From: Sulfotelmatobacter sp963788225
GTDB lineage: Bacteria; Acidobacteriota; Terriglobia; Terriglobales; Acidobacteriaceae
Direction: 5' to 3'
DNA length: 64,000 bases
Assembly (NCBI GenBank): GCA_963788225.1
Contig: CAWBGI010000003.1
Location: 558,001-622,000, forward strand
Shown here: positions 44,177-53,302 of the stretch, piece by piece
Layout: each line of letters opens with the position of its first letter
How positions within the stretch are numbered: the first letter of the stretch is position 1
Position numbers and translations under genes: made by a program
Notes under the pieces: generated by a model
Seen by the model: the letters and a program-made list of their open reading frames with translations, nothing else
What the model was told of the DNA's origin: nothing
Database searches by the model: none

Positions 44177-45019
44177 TCACTTCGGCTGATCGAGGGTGAT
44201 GCCTTGCTGCTGTCCGGGCTGCTTCTCGGCTTTGGCCTTTTTGGTGATCAGAGTCTGGTTGACCCAATGGTCGGCGGTTTTCAGATCTTCCTGGCGCGCG
44301 GCGAGGTCGTCGCATTCCACGTCGGCCCTCTCACGGAACATCAGGTTCAGGTAGGCCATAGCGTCGTCGTAGTCGGGGCGAAGCTGGATGGCTTTGTTGA
44401 GGCTCTCAATGCCTTCCGTGATCGAAGGCCAATTCTTTTCCTTCAATTCGGCGCAGACCTTCTTCTGATCTTTGTTCTTTGGATTCAGGTTCTCGTCCGG
44501 CTTCAGGCCAAGTTTGGCGCGCTCTTCCATGCGCGGCTGGTAACAGGCCGTCCAGTCGATCACGCCCACCGAGTAGTAAGGCTCAGGATCGTTGGGATCC
44601 ATGTCGGCGGCCATGCGGTAATACTTTTTGGCGTCGTCGAACTTCTTCATGTTCAAGTACAGGTAGGCGATTCCCTTGGCGGCGTTCACTTTCTGATCGC
44701 GCGCCGCTCTGGGCATGTCGAGCACGCGTTTGTATTGCTCAATGGCCTGGTCCGCCATTTTCAGATTGTCTTTATCTTCAACGCCGGGGATGTATTGCTG
44801 CGCGAAAGCGGTAGCCAGGTACATCTTGGCATTGATGAGGGTCGGGTCCAGAGCGACGCTCTGCTGGAAATGGTCGATGGCCTCTTCGTACTTGGCGTTC
44901 TTATAAGCGGTTACGCCTTTGTTGAGTTGGTCGCGGGCGCGCAGTTTGCTGCAGCCCACGGATGAGAAGAGCGCCAGCGCAACGGCCGCCAGCGTCAGCA
45001 GTCGAAAGTATTTATTCAT
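44177..45019 (-). CDS. TPR-repeat lipoprotein
   Basis: 280 residues from the ATG at 45019 (upstream open frame of 8 codons ignored). The signal peptide ends in SSVGC (lipobox, Cys21). TPR units follow: LNKGVTAYKNAKYEEAIDHF, PTLINAKMYLATAFAQQY, NAAKGIAYLYLNMKKFDDAK and RPDYDDAMAYLNLMFRERA. It closes the tonB-exbB-exbD-exbD cluster, so it may be a scaffold for that envelope machine, though this is inference from position. Confidence 0.88.
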   Translation of the reverse strand: MNKYFRLLTLAAVALALFSSVGCSKLRARDQLNKGVTAYKNAKYEEAIDHFQQSVALDPTLINAKMYLATAFAQQYIPGVEDKDNLKMADQAIEQYKRVLDMPRAARDQKVNAAKGIAYLYLNMKKFDDAKKYYRMAADMDPNDPEPYYSVGVIDWTACYQPRMEERAKLGLKPDENLNPKNKDQKKVCAELKEKNWPSITEGIESLNKAIQLRPDYDDAMAYLNLMFRERADVECDDLAARQEDLKTADHWVNQTLITKKAKAEKQPGQQQGITLDQPK

Positions 45020-45200
45020 TGCGGTATAAGTCTCCCTTGCCACAGCATCCTAGGCCCAGAGACGGCAAATTGACAAGCTCTGCCACGCCGAGAGCGGGCC
45101 GCCCCTTCGGCAAGGCTCAGGGCAAGCTCTCGGGACAGTCGGCGAGATGCCGGCGCAACGCCCCATCGCAAGCGGCCCGCGGATGACGCTGGGGCGGCTC

Positions 45201-45641
45201 TTAGCCGCCCGCTTCAATCTTCGCGGTAATCAGACCGACTTTATCTACTCCCGCAGCATGCGCGATGTCAATCACGTTGGCGACATCGGCAAAGGGGATG
45301 GCGTCATCGCCCTTCACGAACATGACTTTCTCGGCGCGGGTTTTGTAGATGTCGGCGAGACGCCCCTGCAGGTTGTCCCAGGTGGCATCCTCCTGGTTGA
45401 TCTTGAGGCCGGGATCCTGACCGGCGCCGCGATCGATCAACTGCACCACGATGGTGCGGTCCGGCGTATTGTTCTTGGGCGCGTTCGGCGGAGGCGGCTG
45501 AGGAACCAGCGCGTCCAGACCTTTCGGCGTCAAAGGCGTGATCACCATAAAAATGATGAGCAGCACCAGCAGCACGTCAATCAGCGGAGTGACGTTAATG
45601 TTTGCGCTTTGGCCTCCCTTACCGCCAAGTGCCATACTCAT
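45201..45641 (-). CDS. exbD: ExbD/TolR biopolymer transport protein, copy 1
   Basis: 146 residues. An N-terminal membrane helix contains the proton-path Asp (NVTPLIDVLLVLLIIFMVI). The periplasmic domain has VMFVKGDDAIPFADVANVID and KVGLITAK. It harnesses proton motive force with ExbB to energise TonB. It is 12 bases downstream of a second exbD, which differs in sequence, so the two could form a heteromer. Confidence 0.93.
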   Translation of the reverse strand: MSMALGGKGGQSANINVTPLIDVLLVLLIIFMVITPLTPKGLDALVPQPPPPNAPKNNTPDRTIVVQLIDRGAGQDPGLKINQEDATWDNLQGRLADIYKTRAEKVMFVKGDDAIPFADVANVIDIAHAAGVDKVGLITAKIEAGG

Positions 45642-45653
45642 AGTCGTTCTCCT

Positions 45654-46112
45654 CTATTGCCCATGCGCCGGAGTGGCCGGAGCGTTTGGAGTATTCTTCC
45701 GTTGATCGGTGAGCAAGCCCAGATCGTCCACCCCGGCGGCGCGCACCGCGTCGACCACCTCGACAACTTTGCCGTAGTGGGCGCGTGCATCTGCCTTCAG
45801 GTAAACCGTCTTGCTGGTCTTGTTCGTCAAGCGATCCTTCACCTTGCTGGTCAGGCTCTCCGGTGCCACTTTATCGGCGCCGAAATAGACTGTGCCGTCG
45901 CGCATCACCGAAACCAGCAGCGCGTCTTCCTTATCCGCATCCTGCATCGGCAGGGGATTGTTTACTTTGGCCATGTCCACGCTGATGCCCTTCTGCAACA
46001 TGGGCGTAATCACCATGAAGATGATCAGCAGCACCAGCATCACGTCTACCATGGGGGTGACGTTGATGTCGGAGTTGACGTTGGCCCCTTCATTCCTTTT
46101 TGCAATTGACAT
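45654..46112 (-). CDS. exbD: ExbD/TolR biopolymer transport protein, copy 2
   Basis: 152 residues. The membrane helix has the Asp in NVTPMVDVMLVLLIIFMVITP. The periplasmic domain shows VYLKADARAHYGKVVEVVDAVR and LGLLTDQR. It is a paralogue of the next gene. It is co-transcribed with exbB, which precedes it by 180 bases of DNA that include a small repeat (46131-46165, GCAGTGGCCAGTTGTCAGTG family). Confidence 0.93.
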   Translation of the reverse strand: MSIAKRNEGANVNSDINVTPMVDVMLVLLIIFMVITPMLQKGISVDMAKVNNPLPMQDADKEDALLVSVMRDGTVYFGADKVAPESLTSKVKDRLTNKTSKTVYLKADARAHYGKVVEVVDAVRAAGVDDLGLLTDQRKNTPNAPATPAHGQ

Positions 46113-46130
46113 AGCTTAATCTCCCAGAGG

Positions 46131-46165
46131 CAGTGGCCAGTTGTCAGTGGCCAGTTGCCAGTAAA
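46131..46165. repeat. CAGTGGCCAGTTGTCAGTGG repeat
   Basis: Tandem CAGTGGCCAGTT and GTCAGTGGCCAGTTGCCAG units between exbB and exbD, related to the repeats at 5766-5852 and 41962-41990. Confidence 0.6.
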
Positions 46166-46293
46166 ACCCTGCTCCAGTCCAGATCCGTCGCAGCGCGTCG
46201 AAGATGAACCGGTTCCGCTTGGGTTGGGAAAGCCGGCGCCAGGAACGGTCCCGGCGCCGGACAGCAACTCATGCGGACTTGCAGCCCAAACTT

Positions 46294-47055
46294 CTAGGAC
46301 CGGCGAACGTCGCGCCGCTTCAGGAAGTAGTCAATCAATTCGCTCGACGAGTTGTCCATCTCGACATCGAACGCTTCCACGCGGCCGGTGAGGTAGTTGA
46401 ACATCATGACGGCCGGAATGGCTACCAGCAGCCCGAAGGCGGTGGTGACCAGCGCTTCCGAAATGCCGCCTGCGACTGCGCCCAGACCGGTTGCCTTCTG
46501 CTCGGAAATACCTTTGAAGGCGTTCAGAATGCCCATCACCGTGCCGAACAGGCCGACGAACGGGGCCGTCGAGCCGATGGTGGCCAAGCCGCCCAATCCG
46601 CGCTTGAGTTCGGCGTGGACGATGGCTTCGGTGCGCTCCAGAGCGCGCTTGGAAGCTTCAATGGTTTCGCCGGGGATGGCGCCGGGGCTATCCTGGTGGG
46701 CCTTGAATTCCATCAGGCCTGCGGTGACTACCTTGGCCAGATGGCTCTTCTTGTTGCGCTCGGCGACCTTGATCGCTTCGTCGATGCGGCCATCACGCAG
46801 CGCTCCAGCCACTGCGGGAGCGAACGCGCGAGACTGCTTGCGCGCCGCGTTGTATGCCATGGCGCGGTCAATCATGACGCCGATCGACCAGCCCGACATA
46901 ATGAACAGAATGACGACCACGGCCTTCGCCACGATACCCATCTGCTTCCATAGCGAAATCGGATCCCATCCCACTGCGCCACCTTCCTGCACAATCCAGG
47001 CGGCTACCCGGGGCACGTGATGAAAGACTTCTCCAGCCAAGTGAGTTGCTAACAT
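46294..47055 (-). CDS. exbB: ExbB/TolQ biopolymer transport protein
   Basis: 253 residues from the ATG at 47055, preceded by GAGGAGGG. Three membrane helices are seen (AVVVILFIMSGWSIGVMID, near residues 30-50; GLGGLATIGSTAPFVGLFGT; and FGLLVAIPAVMMFNYLTGR). The conserved GLFGTVMGILNAF and TTAFGLLVAIPAV motifs are present. It forms the stator-like pentamer around ExbD and drives TonB. Confidence 0.94.
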   Translation of the reverse strand: MLATHLAGEVFHHVPRVAAWIVQEGGAVGWDPISLWKQMGIVAKAVVVILFIMSGWSIGVMIDRAMAYNAARKQSRAFAPAVAGALRDGRIDEAIKVAERNKKSHLAKVVTAGLMEFKAHQDSPGAIPGETIEASKRALERTEAIVHAELKRGLGGLATIGSTAPFVGLFGTVMGILNAFKGISEQKATGLGAVAGGISEALVTTAFGLLVAIPAVMMFNYLTGRVEAFDVEMDNSSSELIDYFLKRRDVRRS

Positions 47056-47355
47056 GAGTTGCTTTCCCTCCTCGGAAATCCTTAGACTTTGATGCGAGAT
47101 CTGAACGCCGCGCAAAGCTCGACGGCAGAAAGTTGGGGCCGTTAAGCTCCGATTCGCCTACCAGAAATTAAAAGGCACAGCGGCCTGGCCCTGTAAAAAG
47201 GCTCCCGGCCACCGGTTTAGGTGAGAGGGGGAGGGCCATTCCAGTTGCACTTTGCAAACCTGCTACGTCACCAGCTACAGCGTCGAGCAATACTACGCCA
47301 CGCGTTGCCGCGTCATCCAGCGTAGCGTTGCACGTTGTTGCCTTACCGGCCGGGT
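47056..47355. other. Intergenic region between exbB and tonB
   Basis: 300 bases containing no recognisable gene and no strong hairpin. It may hold a promoter for exbB. Nothing else noted. Confidence 0.4.
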
Positions 47356-48096
47356 TTAGCCTCCCGACAGGGTGAAGTTGACCAGTACTTCCGTATCCAC
47401 TTCGACGGGTTCGCCGTTCAGCAGATAGGGCTTGTACTTCCACTGTTTGACCGCGTCGAGGGCGCTCTGCACCAGCATGGGATGTCCGCTGACCAACTGC
47501 AGGTTTTGGATGGAGCCATCCTTGCCGATTTGCGCGCGCAACACAACCTGGCCCTGAATGCGGGCCTGCCGCGCCAGTGGCGGATAAACGGGATTCACTC
47601 TTCGGATGAGCAGGCCCGACGTAACGCCTGCAGACACGCGCACGCGCTGCGGGGTAGCGACTTTGGGCACAGCTACCGGCGTGGAGCTGATGATGCCGCC
47701 GATCACGCCGCCCATCTGGCCGCCGGGAATGCCTCCCGGAACGCCGCCGACCACGCCGCTCGAGGCCATCGCTGGCGGCGGAGCTTCGTCTTCCTTGATC
47801 ATCTGCACTTTTTGCGGAATCTTGGTGGGCGTGCGCAGTTCACCGTTTACGATATCGGTCTGAACCTGCTTTACGATTTTCACCGGTGCGGCTGCCGGGG
47901 GTGGCGGCGGTGGAGGCGGTGGGGGGGCTACCAGGAACGTCATCAACTGTTGCTTGGGCAGGGCTTCCGTGAAGATGAGCGGCATCAGGACCATGAGTCC
48001 GATCAACCCTATCTCCAGAATGATAGCGAAGGTCGTGGTCCGCCCCCGCTTCGTCTTCAGCCTGCCCCCCGATTCCAGAAGGCTATCTTCAAACAT
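47356..48096 (-). CDS. tonB: TonB-type energy transducer
   Basis: 246 residues. One N-terminal membrane helix (TTFAIILEIGLIGLMVLMPL). A Pro-rich stretch follows (PPPPPPPPPPAAAPVK, about 85-100). A C-terminal TonB domain ends the protein (RVNPVYPPLARQARIQGQVV, with LQLVSGHPMLVQSALDAVKQW and KPYLLNGEPVEVDTEV). It links the inner-membrane ExbBD motor to outer-membrane receptors. It heads the tonB-exbB-exbD-exbD-TPR cluster. Confidence 0.93.
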   Translation of the reverse strand: MFEDSLLESGGRLKTKRGRTTTFAIILEIGLIGLMVLMPLIFTEALPKQQLMTFLVAPPPPPPPPPPAAAPVKIVKQVQTDIVNGELRTPTKIPQKVQMIKEDEAPPPAMASSGVVGGVPGGIPGGQMGGVIGGIISSTPVAVPKVATPQRVRVSAGVTSGLLIRRVNPVYPPLARQARIQGQVVLRAQIGKDGSIQNLQLVSGHPMLVQSALDAVKQWKYKPYLLNGEPVEVDTEVLVNFTLSGG

Positions 48097-48270
48097 AATT
48101 CCTCCCTACAGAGCCTACGTGAACTTAGACACCGACCGAGTCCCCTTTGCTCCCAAACTGAACCGCTTGCCAGAAGGGGTAAACCAAGCCCCGCCCGGCT
48201 CCGAACCACGCTACCCAACCTTATACAAATAAAGGACTAACCGAGAATCGCCCGTAATACCATCGGACCG

Positions 48271-49437
48271 TTACCGGGCCCGGACCGACATTACCGCCGC
48301 TTTCTTGCCCTTTTCCACCCGCCAATCCTGATACGCGACCAGGATCGGGGCCGCTATCGCGATTGACGAATACGTCCCGATCAGGATGCCAATGACCAGC
48401 GCGAGGCTGAACCCACGCAGCACCTCGCCTCCGAACAAATAGAGTGCAAGTACGGTAAGGAAGGTCAGGCCCGCTGTCAAGATCGTTCTACTCAGAGTTT
48501 GGTTAATGCTCCGGTTGACGATCTCCGACAGTTTTTCCCGCCGCATGAGTTTAATGTTTTCCCGGATACGGTCAAATACCACGATCGTGTCGTTATTAGA
48601 GTAACCAATCAGGGTGAGGATGGCGGCGATGACCGTCAGGGAGATTTCTTTGTCGAGCAGCGAAAATGCGCCCACCGTGATCAGCGTATCGTGAAACACC
48701 GTAACCACAGCGGCGATGCCGTAAATCCACTCGAAGCGGAAACCCAGGTAGATCAGCATTCCCGCGAGCGAGTAAGCCGTCGCCAGCAGGGCCTGCTTGC
48801 GCAACTGCGCACCCACCTGCGGCCCCACGATTTCCACGTTGAAAACCCTGAAGTCCGACAGGAAGAAACCATCCTGCAGAGTAGCCAGCACCCTTGGATC
48901 GACCGCACCCTTCAGTTGATCGAGCGAATTCAGCACTCCGCCCAGCACTTTATCCCGAGTGTCCACGATCGCCTGGGCCTGCTGGCTGTATTTCTGGTCG
49001 GCATCGGAGCCCAGGTGCATCGGGTCCTTGTCCATCAGATAATTCTTGATGTCGAGGAAGCTGGCGTTATTCAAATCTTTCTTGCCCGCCGGAGTCTTAG
49101 CTTCCAGCGTCTGGATGATCTGCGTCTTACCCCGGTCCTGATCGGTTTCCTGCACATCGAGGTCGATCAGCACCTCGTTTTTAGACGGGATATCGTAGGT
49201 CTGAATCTTGGCGTTGTGCAAGCCCGCATGATCCATCTCCGCACGTAAAGCTTTGTCATTCGGCGGGTGGGAGAACTTCACATACACCAGTGTGCCGCCG
49301 CGGAAGTCGACTCCGTAGGGCACGTGGTGCCAGAAGAATAGGGAAAATAAGCCCGCTACGCTGAACACCAGCGAGAAGGCCAGAAAATACCACTTCTTGC
49401 CGAGAAAATCTATGTTGGTATTGCGAAAGAACTCCAC
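48271..49437 (-). CDS. secF: Protein translocase subunit SecF
   Basis: 388 residues, longer than the usual 310-320. The N-terminal helix is FLAFSLVFSVAGLFSLFFW, followed by the SecF signature GVDFRGGTLVYVKF. Residues about 85-185 form an extra charged periplasmic loop (IKNYLMDKDPMHLGSD) not typical of E. coli SecF. The later helices carry IAAVVTVFHDTLITVG and LTLIGYSNNDTIVVFDRIRE. With SecD it assists protein export using the proton gradient. Confidence 0.95.
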   Translation of the reverse strand: MEFFRNTNIDFLGKKWYFLAFSLVFSVAGLFSLFFWHHVPYGVDFRGGTLVYVKFSHPPNDKALRAEMDHAGLHNAKIQTYDIPSKNEVLIDLDVQETDQDRGKTQIIQTLEAKTPAGKKDLNNASFLDIKNYLMDKDPMHLGSDADQKYSQQAQAIVDTRDKVLGGVLNSLDQLKGAVDPRVLATLQDGFFLSDFRVFNVEIVGPQVGAQLRKQALLATAYSLAGMLIYLGFRFEWIYGIAAVVTVFHDTLITVGAFSLLDKEISLTVIAAILTLIGYSNNDTIVVFDRIRENIKLMRREKLSEIVNRSINQTLSRTILTAGLTFLTVLALYLFGGEVLRGFSLALVIGILIGTYSSIAIAAPILVAYQDWRVEKGKKAAVMSVRAR

Positions 49438-49474
49438 CAGGCTTACCTCTTATCCGATTTATGAATTCTTGAAA

Positions 49475-49564
49475 TTGAGCGATTGGGCGATTGAGCCATC
49501 GGGCGATTGAAAACCCCTCTCACCCGCCGCTTTTCGATGACCCGATCGCTCAATCGCTCAATGA
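49475..49564. repeat. Palindromic repeat, GCGATTGGGCGATTG family, copy 2
   Basis: GAGCGATTGGGCGATTGAGC near 49478 and CATCGGGCGATTGAAAACCC are answered by GATGACCCGATCGCTCAATC near 49540 and CGCTCAATGAC. It is the same family as 5118-5200. Confidence 0.8.
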
Positions 49565-49574
49565 CTCATTTCCC

Positions 49575-51191
49575 TTAAATGCTCAACGCTTCTCCACGCT
49601 GCTTCCGGCTAAGAATCCAGTCGAAGATCAGCCGCGACACGAACACCGCGGTAAACAGGTTCGCCAGCAGACCGAACGTGAGCGTGACCGCAAATCCCTT
49701 CACCGGCCCGGTTCCGAAGATGAACAGAATCGCCGCCGATACGATGGTCGTCACGTGCGTATCCACGATCGTAATCCAGGCGTGGCTGAAACCCTGATCC
49801 ACCGCGGAAGGCGGCGTCTTGCCATTGCGTAATTCTTCGCGGATGCGCTCGAAGATCAGCACATTCGAATCCACGCCCATACCAACGGTAAGAATTACTC
49901 CTGCGATCCCGGGCAGCGTCAGCACCGCTCCAACATAGCCCATGAAGCCGAGCAGGATGATTAGATTCAGAATGAGCGCGACATCGGCGTTGATGCCCGC
50001 CGCGCGGTAGTAAATCAGCATGAAAATCAGCACCACCAGCATGCCGATGATCGCGGCACGAACGCCCGCGCGAATCGAATCGCTGCCCAGCGACGGCCCG
50101 ACCGTGCGCTCCTCGAGATACTTGATACCCGCAGGCAGCGCGCCCGAGCGCAGAATCATCGACAAATCTTTGGCCTGCTCGGCGGTCATGCTGCCCCCGC
50201 TGATTTCGCCCGTATCGCGGATAGGCTCTTTTATGTTGGCAACTTCCTGGACTTTGTTGTCCAGGACAACTCCCAGCCGCTCGCCCACATGGGCGGACGT
50301 GAAGTTGAAGAAGCGTTGCCCGCCCTCGCCGGTCAGATTGAAACGCACGTCGGGCTGGCCATTCTGGTCGGTGCTGGCTTGCGCATCCCGCAGATCTTTG
50401 CCTCGAACCGCGGAAACGCGCGACACAAGATACCAAGCTTGTTCATCTCCCGGAGTCCCGGGCGCCGCGTGCCCAGGCAGAAGCATCGCGTCCGGCGGCA
50501 AAATCCCACCTTTCGCCTGCAGGGCAGCTTCCTGGCTCGAATAGGGCCCATCCAACACCTGCTTGATCTCAAGCATGGCGGTGGATTGCATGACGTACTT
50601 TACCCGCTCGGGATCGTTGACTCCGGGCAACTGCACCAGAATCTGATATTGGCCGAGGCTGTGTTCCTGGATGGTCGGTTCACTGACCCCGAGCTGGTCG
50701 ATGCGGTTGCGGATGGTCTCGATTGCCTGGGTCACCGCCCTGTTCTTCAATTCGGCGAGCATCTGCGGCTTCATGGTGAGGGTGTAGGTACCCTCCGCTC
50801 CCGGACTCAGGTTGTATTCCGGCAGGCGCTCGGAAACGATATCCAGCAGGTCTTTCCGTCCATCCGCAGTGATGCCCTTCAACGCTATCTTGTCGGGACT
50901 GTTTTGCGGATCGGGTTTTGAGATGTCGGTGAACGTAACCTTGCGTTTGTTGAGCTGCTCTTTGAGTACTTCGACGGCATTATCGGAATCAGCGTTGACC
51001 GCGTCATTGACCTGCACTTGCAGGATCAGATGGGTCCCGCCGCGCAAATCCAGCCCAAGGTTAATGCGCTTAGTCATGGCATCGAGCAGGCCGTGGCCGG
51101 AAAAGCTCTGCGGAACGCCGAACATCCCGAACAGAAAGACCAGCAGAACGGCGACGACGAGTCCCAATTTCCAGGTAAGATTCTTATTCAT
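49575..51191 (-). CDS. secD: Protein translocase subunit SecD
   Basis: 538 residues from the ATG at 51191 (a TTG lies 6 codons upstream). First helix LGLVVAVLLVFLFGMFG, then INLGLDLRGGTHLILQVQV, the periplasmic domains, and the C-terminal RND-like helices with LPAGIKYLEERTVGPSLGSD, LPGIAGVILTVGMGVDSNVLIFERIREEL. It pairs with SecF as an accessory of the SecYEG translocon. Orientation yajC-secD-secF is the common order. Confidence 0.97.
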   Translation of the reverse strand: MNKNLTWKLGLVVAVLLVFLFGMFGVPQSFSGHGLLDAMTKRINLGLDLRGGTHLILQVQVNDAVNADSDNAVEVLKEQLNKRKVTFTDISKPDPQNSPDKIALKGITADGRKDLLDIVSERLPEYNLSPGAEGTYTLTMKPQMLAELKNRAVTQAIETIRNRIDQLGVSEPTIQEHSLGQYQILVQLPGVNDPERVKYVMQSTAMLEIKQVLDGPYSSQEAALQAKGGILPPDAMLLPGHAAPGTPGDEQAWYLVSRVSAVRGKDLRDAQASTDQNGQPDVRFNLTGEGGQRFFNFTSAHVGERLGVVLDNKVQEVANIKEPIRDTGEISGGSMTAEQAKDLSMILRSGALPAGIKYLEERTVGPSLGSDSIRAGVRAAIIGMLVVLIFMLIYYRAAGINADVALILNLIILLGFMGYVGAVLTLPGIAGVILTVGMGVDSNVLIFERIREELRNGKTPPSAVDQGFSHAWITIVDTHVTTIVSAAILFIFGTGPVKGFAVTLTFGLLANLFTAVFVSRLIFDWILSRKQRGEALSI

Positions 51192-51227
51192 AAGAAAAAT
51201 TAAGTCCAAATATCAGGTTGTGCCGCA

Positions 51228-51551
51228 CTACTTGGCCTTTGGTTCTTCCTCCGTGGTCGTGACCTGCGTCACGGAAGCCTTCGTCACTTCCAACACAAGA
51301 TTATTGGGAGGAACGCGCAGATGAACGGAATCATCCTTGAGGGCCATGATCGTTCCCTTCAAGCCGCCGCTGGTGACCACCTTGTCGCCAGTCTTGAGGG
51401 CATCCAGCATGGCCGCCCATTTCTTCTGGCGGCGCTGCTGGGGCATAATCAGCAGGAAATAAAAGATGGCAAAAATAAAGAGAAGAGGGGCTACGCTCAG
51501 CCACCCCATTCCGCCACCACTGCCCGCTTGCATCGCTAAGAAAGATTGCAT
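51228..51551 (-). CDS. yajC: Preprotein translocase subunit YajC
   Basis: 107 residues. One membrane helix (VAPLLFIFAIFYFLLIMPQQ) followed by the family motif RRQKKWAAMLDALKTGDKVV and TSGGLKGTIMALKDD. It is a partner of SecDF. It starts the yajC-secD-secF group and follows tgt at a distance of 171 bases. Confidence 0.95.
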   Translation of the reverse strand: MQSFLAMQAGSGGGMGWLSVAPLLFIFAIFYFLLIMPQQRRQKKWAAMLDALKTGDKVVTSGGLKGTIMALKDDSVHLRVPPNNLVLEVTKASVTQVTTTEEEPKAK

Positions 51552-51722
51552 GTCAGATTATGTTTCGCTCGCGTTCAAAAAGCCGAACTCGCCCTCAATC
51601 TGCGAACAACCGCCCACACCTACAAGCTCTGCGGGCCTGTCATTTCACGACGGGGTGCTGATCGATTCCGGCCGGATCATCTACCGCTCAGGCTTCCATC
51701 CGGGGAGGTGTTCCCATGAAGG

Positions 51723-53066
51723 TTACGGTCTTGGTCGAGACCAGACACCAGAAAGAAAACGGGACTCTTCCCCAAGTTGAATAGAATGACGCACCCTGCG
51801 CATAGTGTCAAGGTAGAAACTCAGGTTATGCAGGGTATTTAAGACCTGAGCCAGCACTTCATTAGAAGCATAAAGATGCCGCAGGTAGGCCCGCGAGTAG
51901 CGCCGGCAAACCCGGCAGCCGCAATTCGGATCGAGCGGTCCCGCATCCTGAGCATAGCGCGCCTGCTTGATGGAGACTTTTCCCTCAGAAGTAAACAGCA
52001 GCCCATGCCGCGCCGCCCGCGTGGGCAGCACGCAATCCATCATATCGACGCCGACGCTGGCGTATTCGACGATCTCCTCGGGAGTGCCGACGCCCATCAG
52101 GTAGCGCGGCTTGTCTTTCGGAAGATGTTCAAGCGTAGCTTCGACCACTTCGCGGGTGCGCTCGCGCGGCTCGCCAACGCTAAGCCCTCCGATGGCGTAA
52201 CCGGGGAAGCCGATCTCGACGGTGCGCTCGGCAGATTCTTTTCGAAGTTCCAGATCCATGCCGCCCTGGACAATTCCGAAGAGGGATTGGGTAAGGCAGG
52301 GGTCAGGGGTCAGGGGCCAGGGGTCCGGGCGGTGGTCAGTTTCCATCGCACCCGGCCCCATTTTTCTGCCGCTTTCCTCATTTCTGTCGCTTTCCTCATT
52401 GTCATTCCGAGCGGAGCGAGGAATCTTGGTTTGCTCGGAATCGAGCGCTTGGAACGGACTGCAGCTGGCTTTCGCCTCACTGATCCCTGTCCACTGACCC
52501 CTGACCCCTGCTTTCCACGGCACTTCCTCCTTATGCTCTTCAAAATACTTCTTGCTGCGTTCCGCCCAGCGCAGGGTTAATTCCATCGAGGCTTTCGTGC
52601 GGGCGCGATCAGCCGGATACTCCGTGCACTCATCGAACGCCATGACGATGTCTGCGCCCAGTCCGATTTGCGCGGCCATAGCGCTCTCCGGACTGAAGAA
52701 GTGCGACGAGCCATCGAGATGCGAGCGAAATGTCACGCCTTCCTCAGTGACTTTACGCAGTTCGTTCAGGCTGAAAACCTGGAAGCCGCCGGAATCGGTG
52801 AGAATCGCCCGCGGCCACGCCATGAAACCATGCAGCCCGCCGAGATTGCGGACGGTTTCGACTCCTGGGCGCAAGTAGAGGTGGTAAGTGTTGCCGAGAA
52901 GAATCTGCACCCCAAGTTCTTCGAGAATGTCCTGCGGCACGCCTTTGACCGACGCCACCGTGCCCACCGGCATGAACACAGGGGTCTCTATTTCCCCGTG
53001 CGGCGTGATCAGCCGCCCGGCGCGAGCCTGCTGGCTTGTAGCCTCGATGCGAAACTCAATGGACAT
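51723..53066 (-). CDS. tgt: tRNA-guanine transglycosylase (queuine)
   Basis: 447 residues, longer than the usual 370-390. It swaps guanine 34 for preQ1 in queuosine tRNAs. Motifs: ILTDSGGFQVFS with the catalytic-pocket Asp91, DIVMAFDECTEY, then FGIVQGG, PGYAIGGLSVGEP, YLMGVGTPEEI, the nucleophile-containing DMMDCVLPTRAAR, and the zinc site CGCRVCRRYSRAYLRH. Residues about 185-258 are an insertion encoded by repeat DNA. The surrounding motifs are intact, so it may still fold with an extra loop. The gene precedes yajC as in many bacteria. Confidence 0.94.
   Translation of the reverse strand: MSIEFRIEATSQQARAGRLITPHGEIETPVFMPVGTVASVKGVPQDILEELGVQILLGNTYHLYLRPGVETVRNLGGLHGFMAWPRAILTDSGGFQVFSLNELRKVTEEGVTFRSHLDGSSHFFSPESAMAAQIGLGADIVMAFDECTEYPADRARTKASMELTLRWAERSKKYFEEHKEEVPWKAGVRGQWTGISEAKASCSPFQALDSEQTKIPRSARNDNEESDRNEESGRKMGPGAMETDHRPDPWPLTPDPCLTQSLFGIVQGGMDLELRKESAERTVEIGFPGYAIGGLSVGEPRERTREVVEATLEHLPKDKPRYLMGVGTPEEIVEYASVGVDMMDCVLPTRAARHGLLFTSEGKVSIKQARYAQDAGPLDPNCGCRVCRRYSRAYLRHLYASNEVLAQVLNTLHNLSFYLDTMRRVRHSIQLGEESRFLSGVWSRPRP
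52293..52514 (-). repeat. Repeat-derived in-frame insertion in tgt
   Basis: About 222 bases. GGGGTCAGGGGTCAGGGGCC units at 52298-52323 face CCACTGACCCCTGACCCCTG near 52493, an inverted pair. The middle has CATTCCGAGCGGAGCGAGGA (about 52401), a pattern often seen as a dispersed repeat. The frame is open throughout. Confidence 0.78.
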
Positions 53067-53097
53067 TGTTTGGGGACACTGTCTGGAATTGTAGCAA

Positions 53098-53230
53098 TGG
53101 CAAGTTTCTCAGCGTCCTCCGCGGTCGTTCTCAGCGATCTCCGCGTCTTAAGCTTCCTGCCGGCGGCCGAGCAAAATCAAGAGCTTCAATCGGGGAGTTC
53201 GCGGAGAATGGCCGCGGAGTTGCGCGGATA
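53098..53230. repeat. Inverted repeat, GCGGAGGACGCGG family
   Basis: AGCGTCCTCCGCGGTCGTTC (from 53112) and CTCAGCGATCTCCGCGTCTT are answered by GGGGAGTTCGCGGAGAATGG and CCGCGGAGTTGCGCGG near 53190-53228. It is related to 25305-25440. It fills the space between tgt and the DUF4142 gene along with CACGTCTCGAGGTTGCGAGA nearby. Confidence 0.7.
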
Positions 53231-53302
53231 TAGCCGAGTGCCCCACGTCTCGAGGTTGCGAGACGTGGGACTACGTCAAGCAGTACAGAGCCGAACTGGC
53301 CA

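Noticed and set aside
51466..51780. 104-codon plus-strand frame between yajC and tgt
   Set aside because: Overlaps both genes, no recognisable content and no clear start signal.
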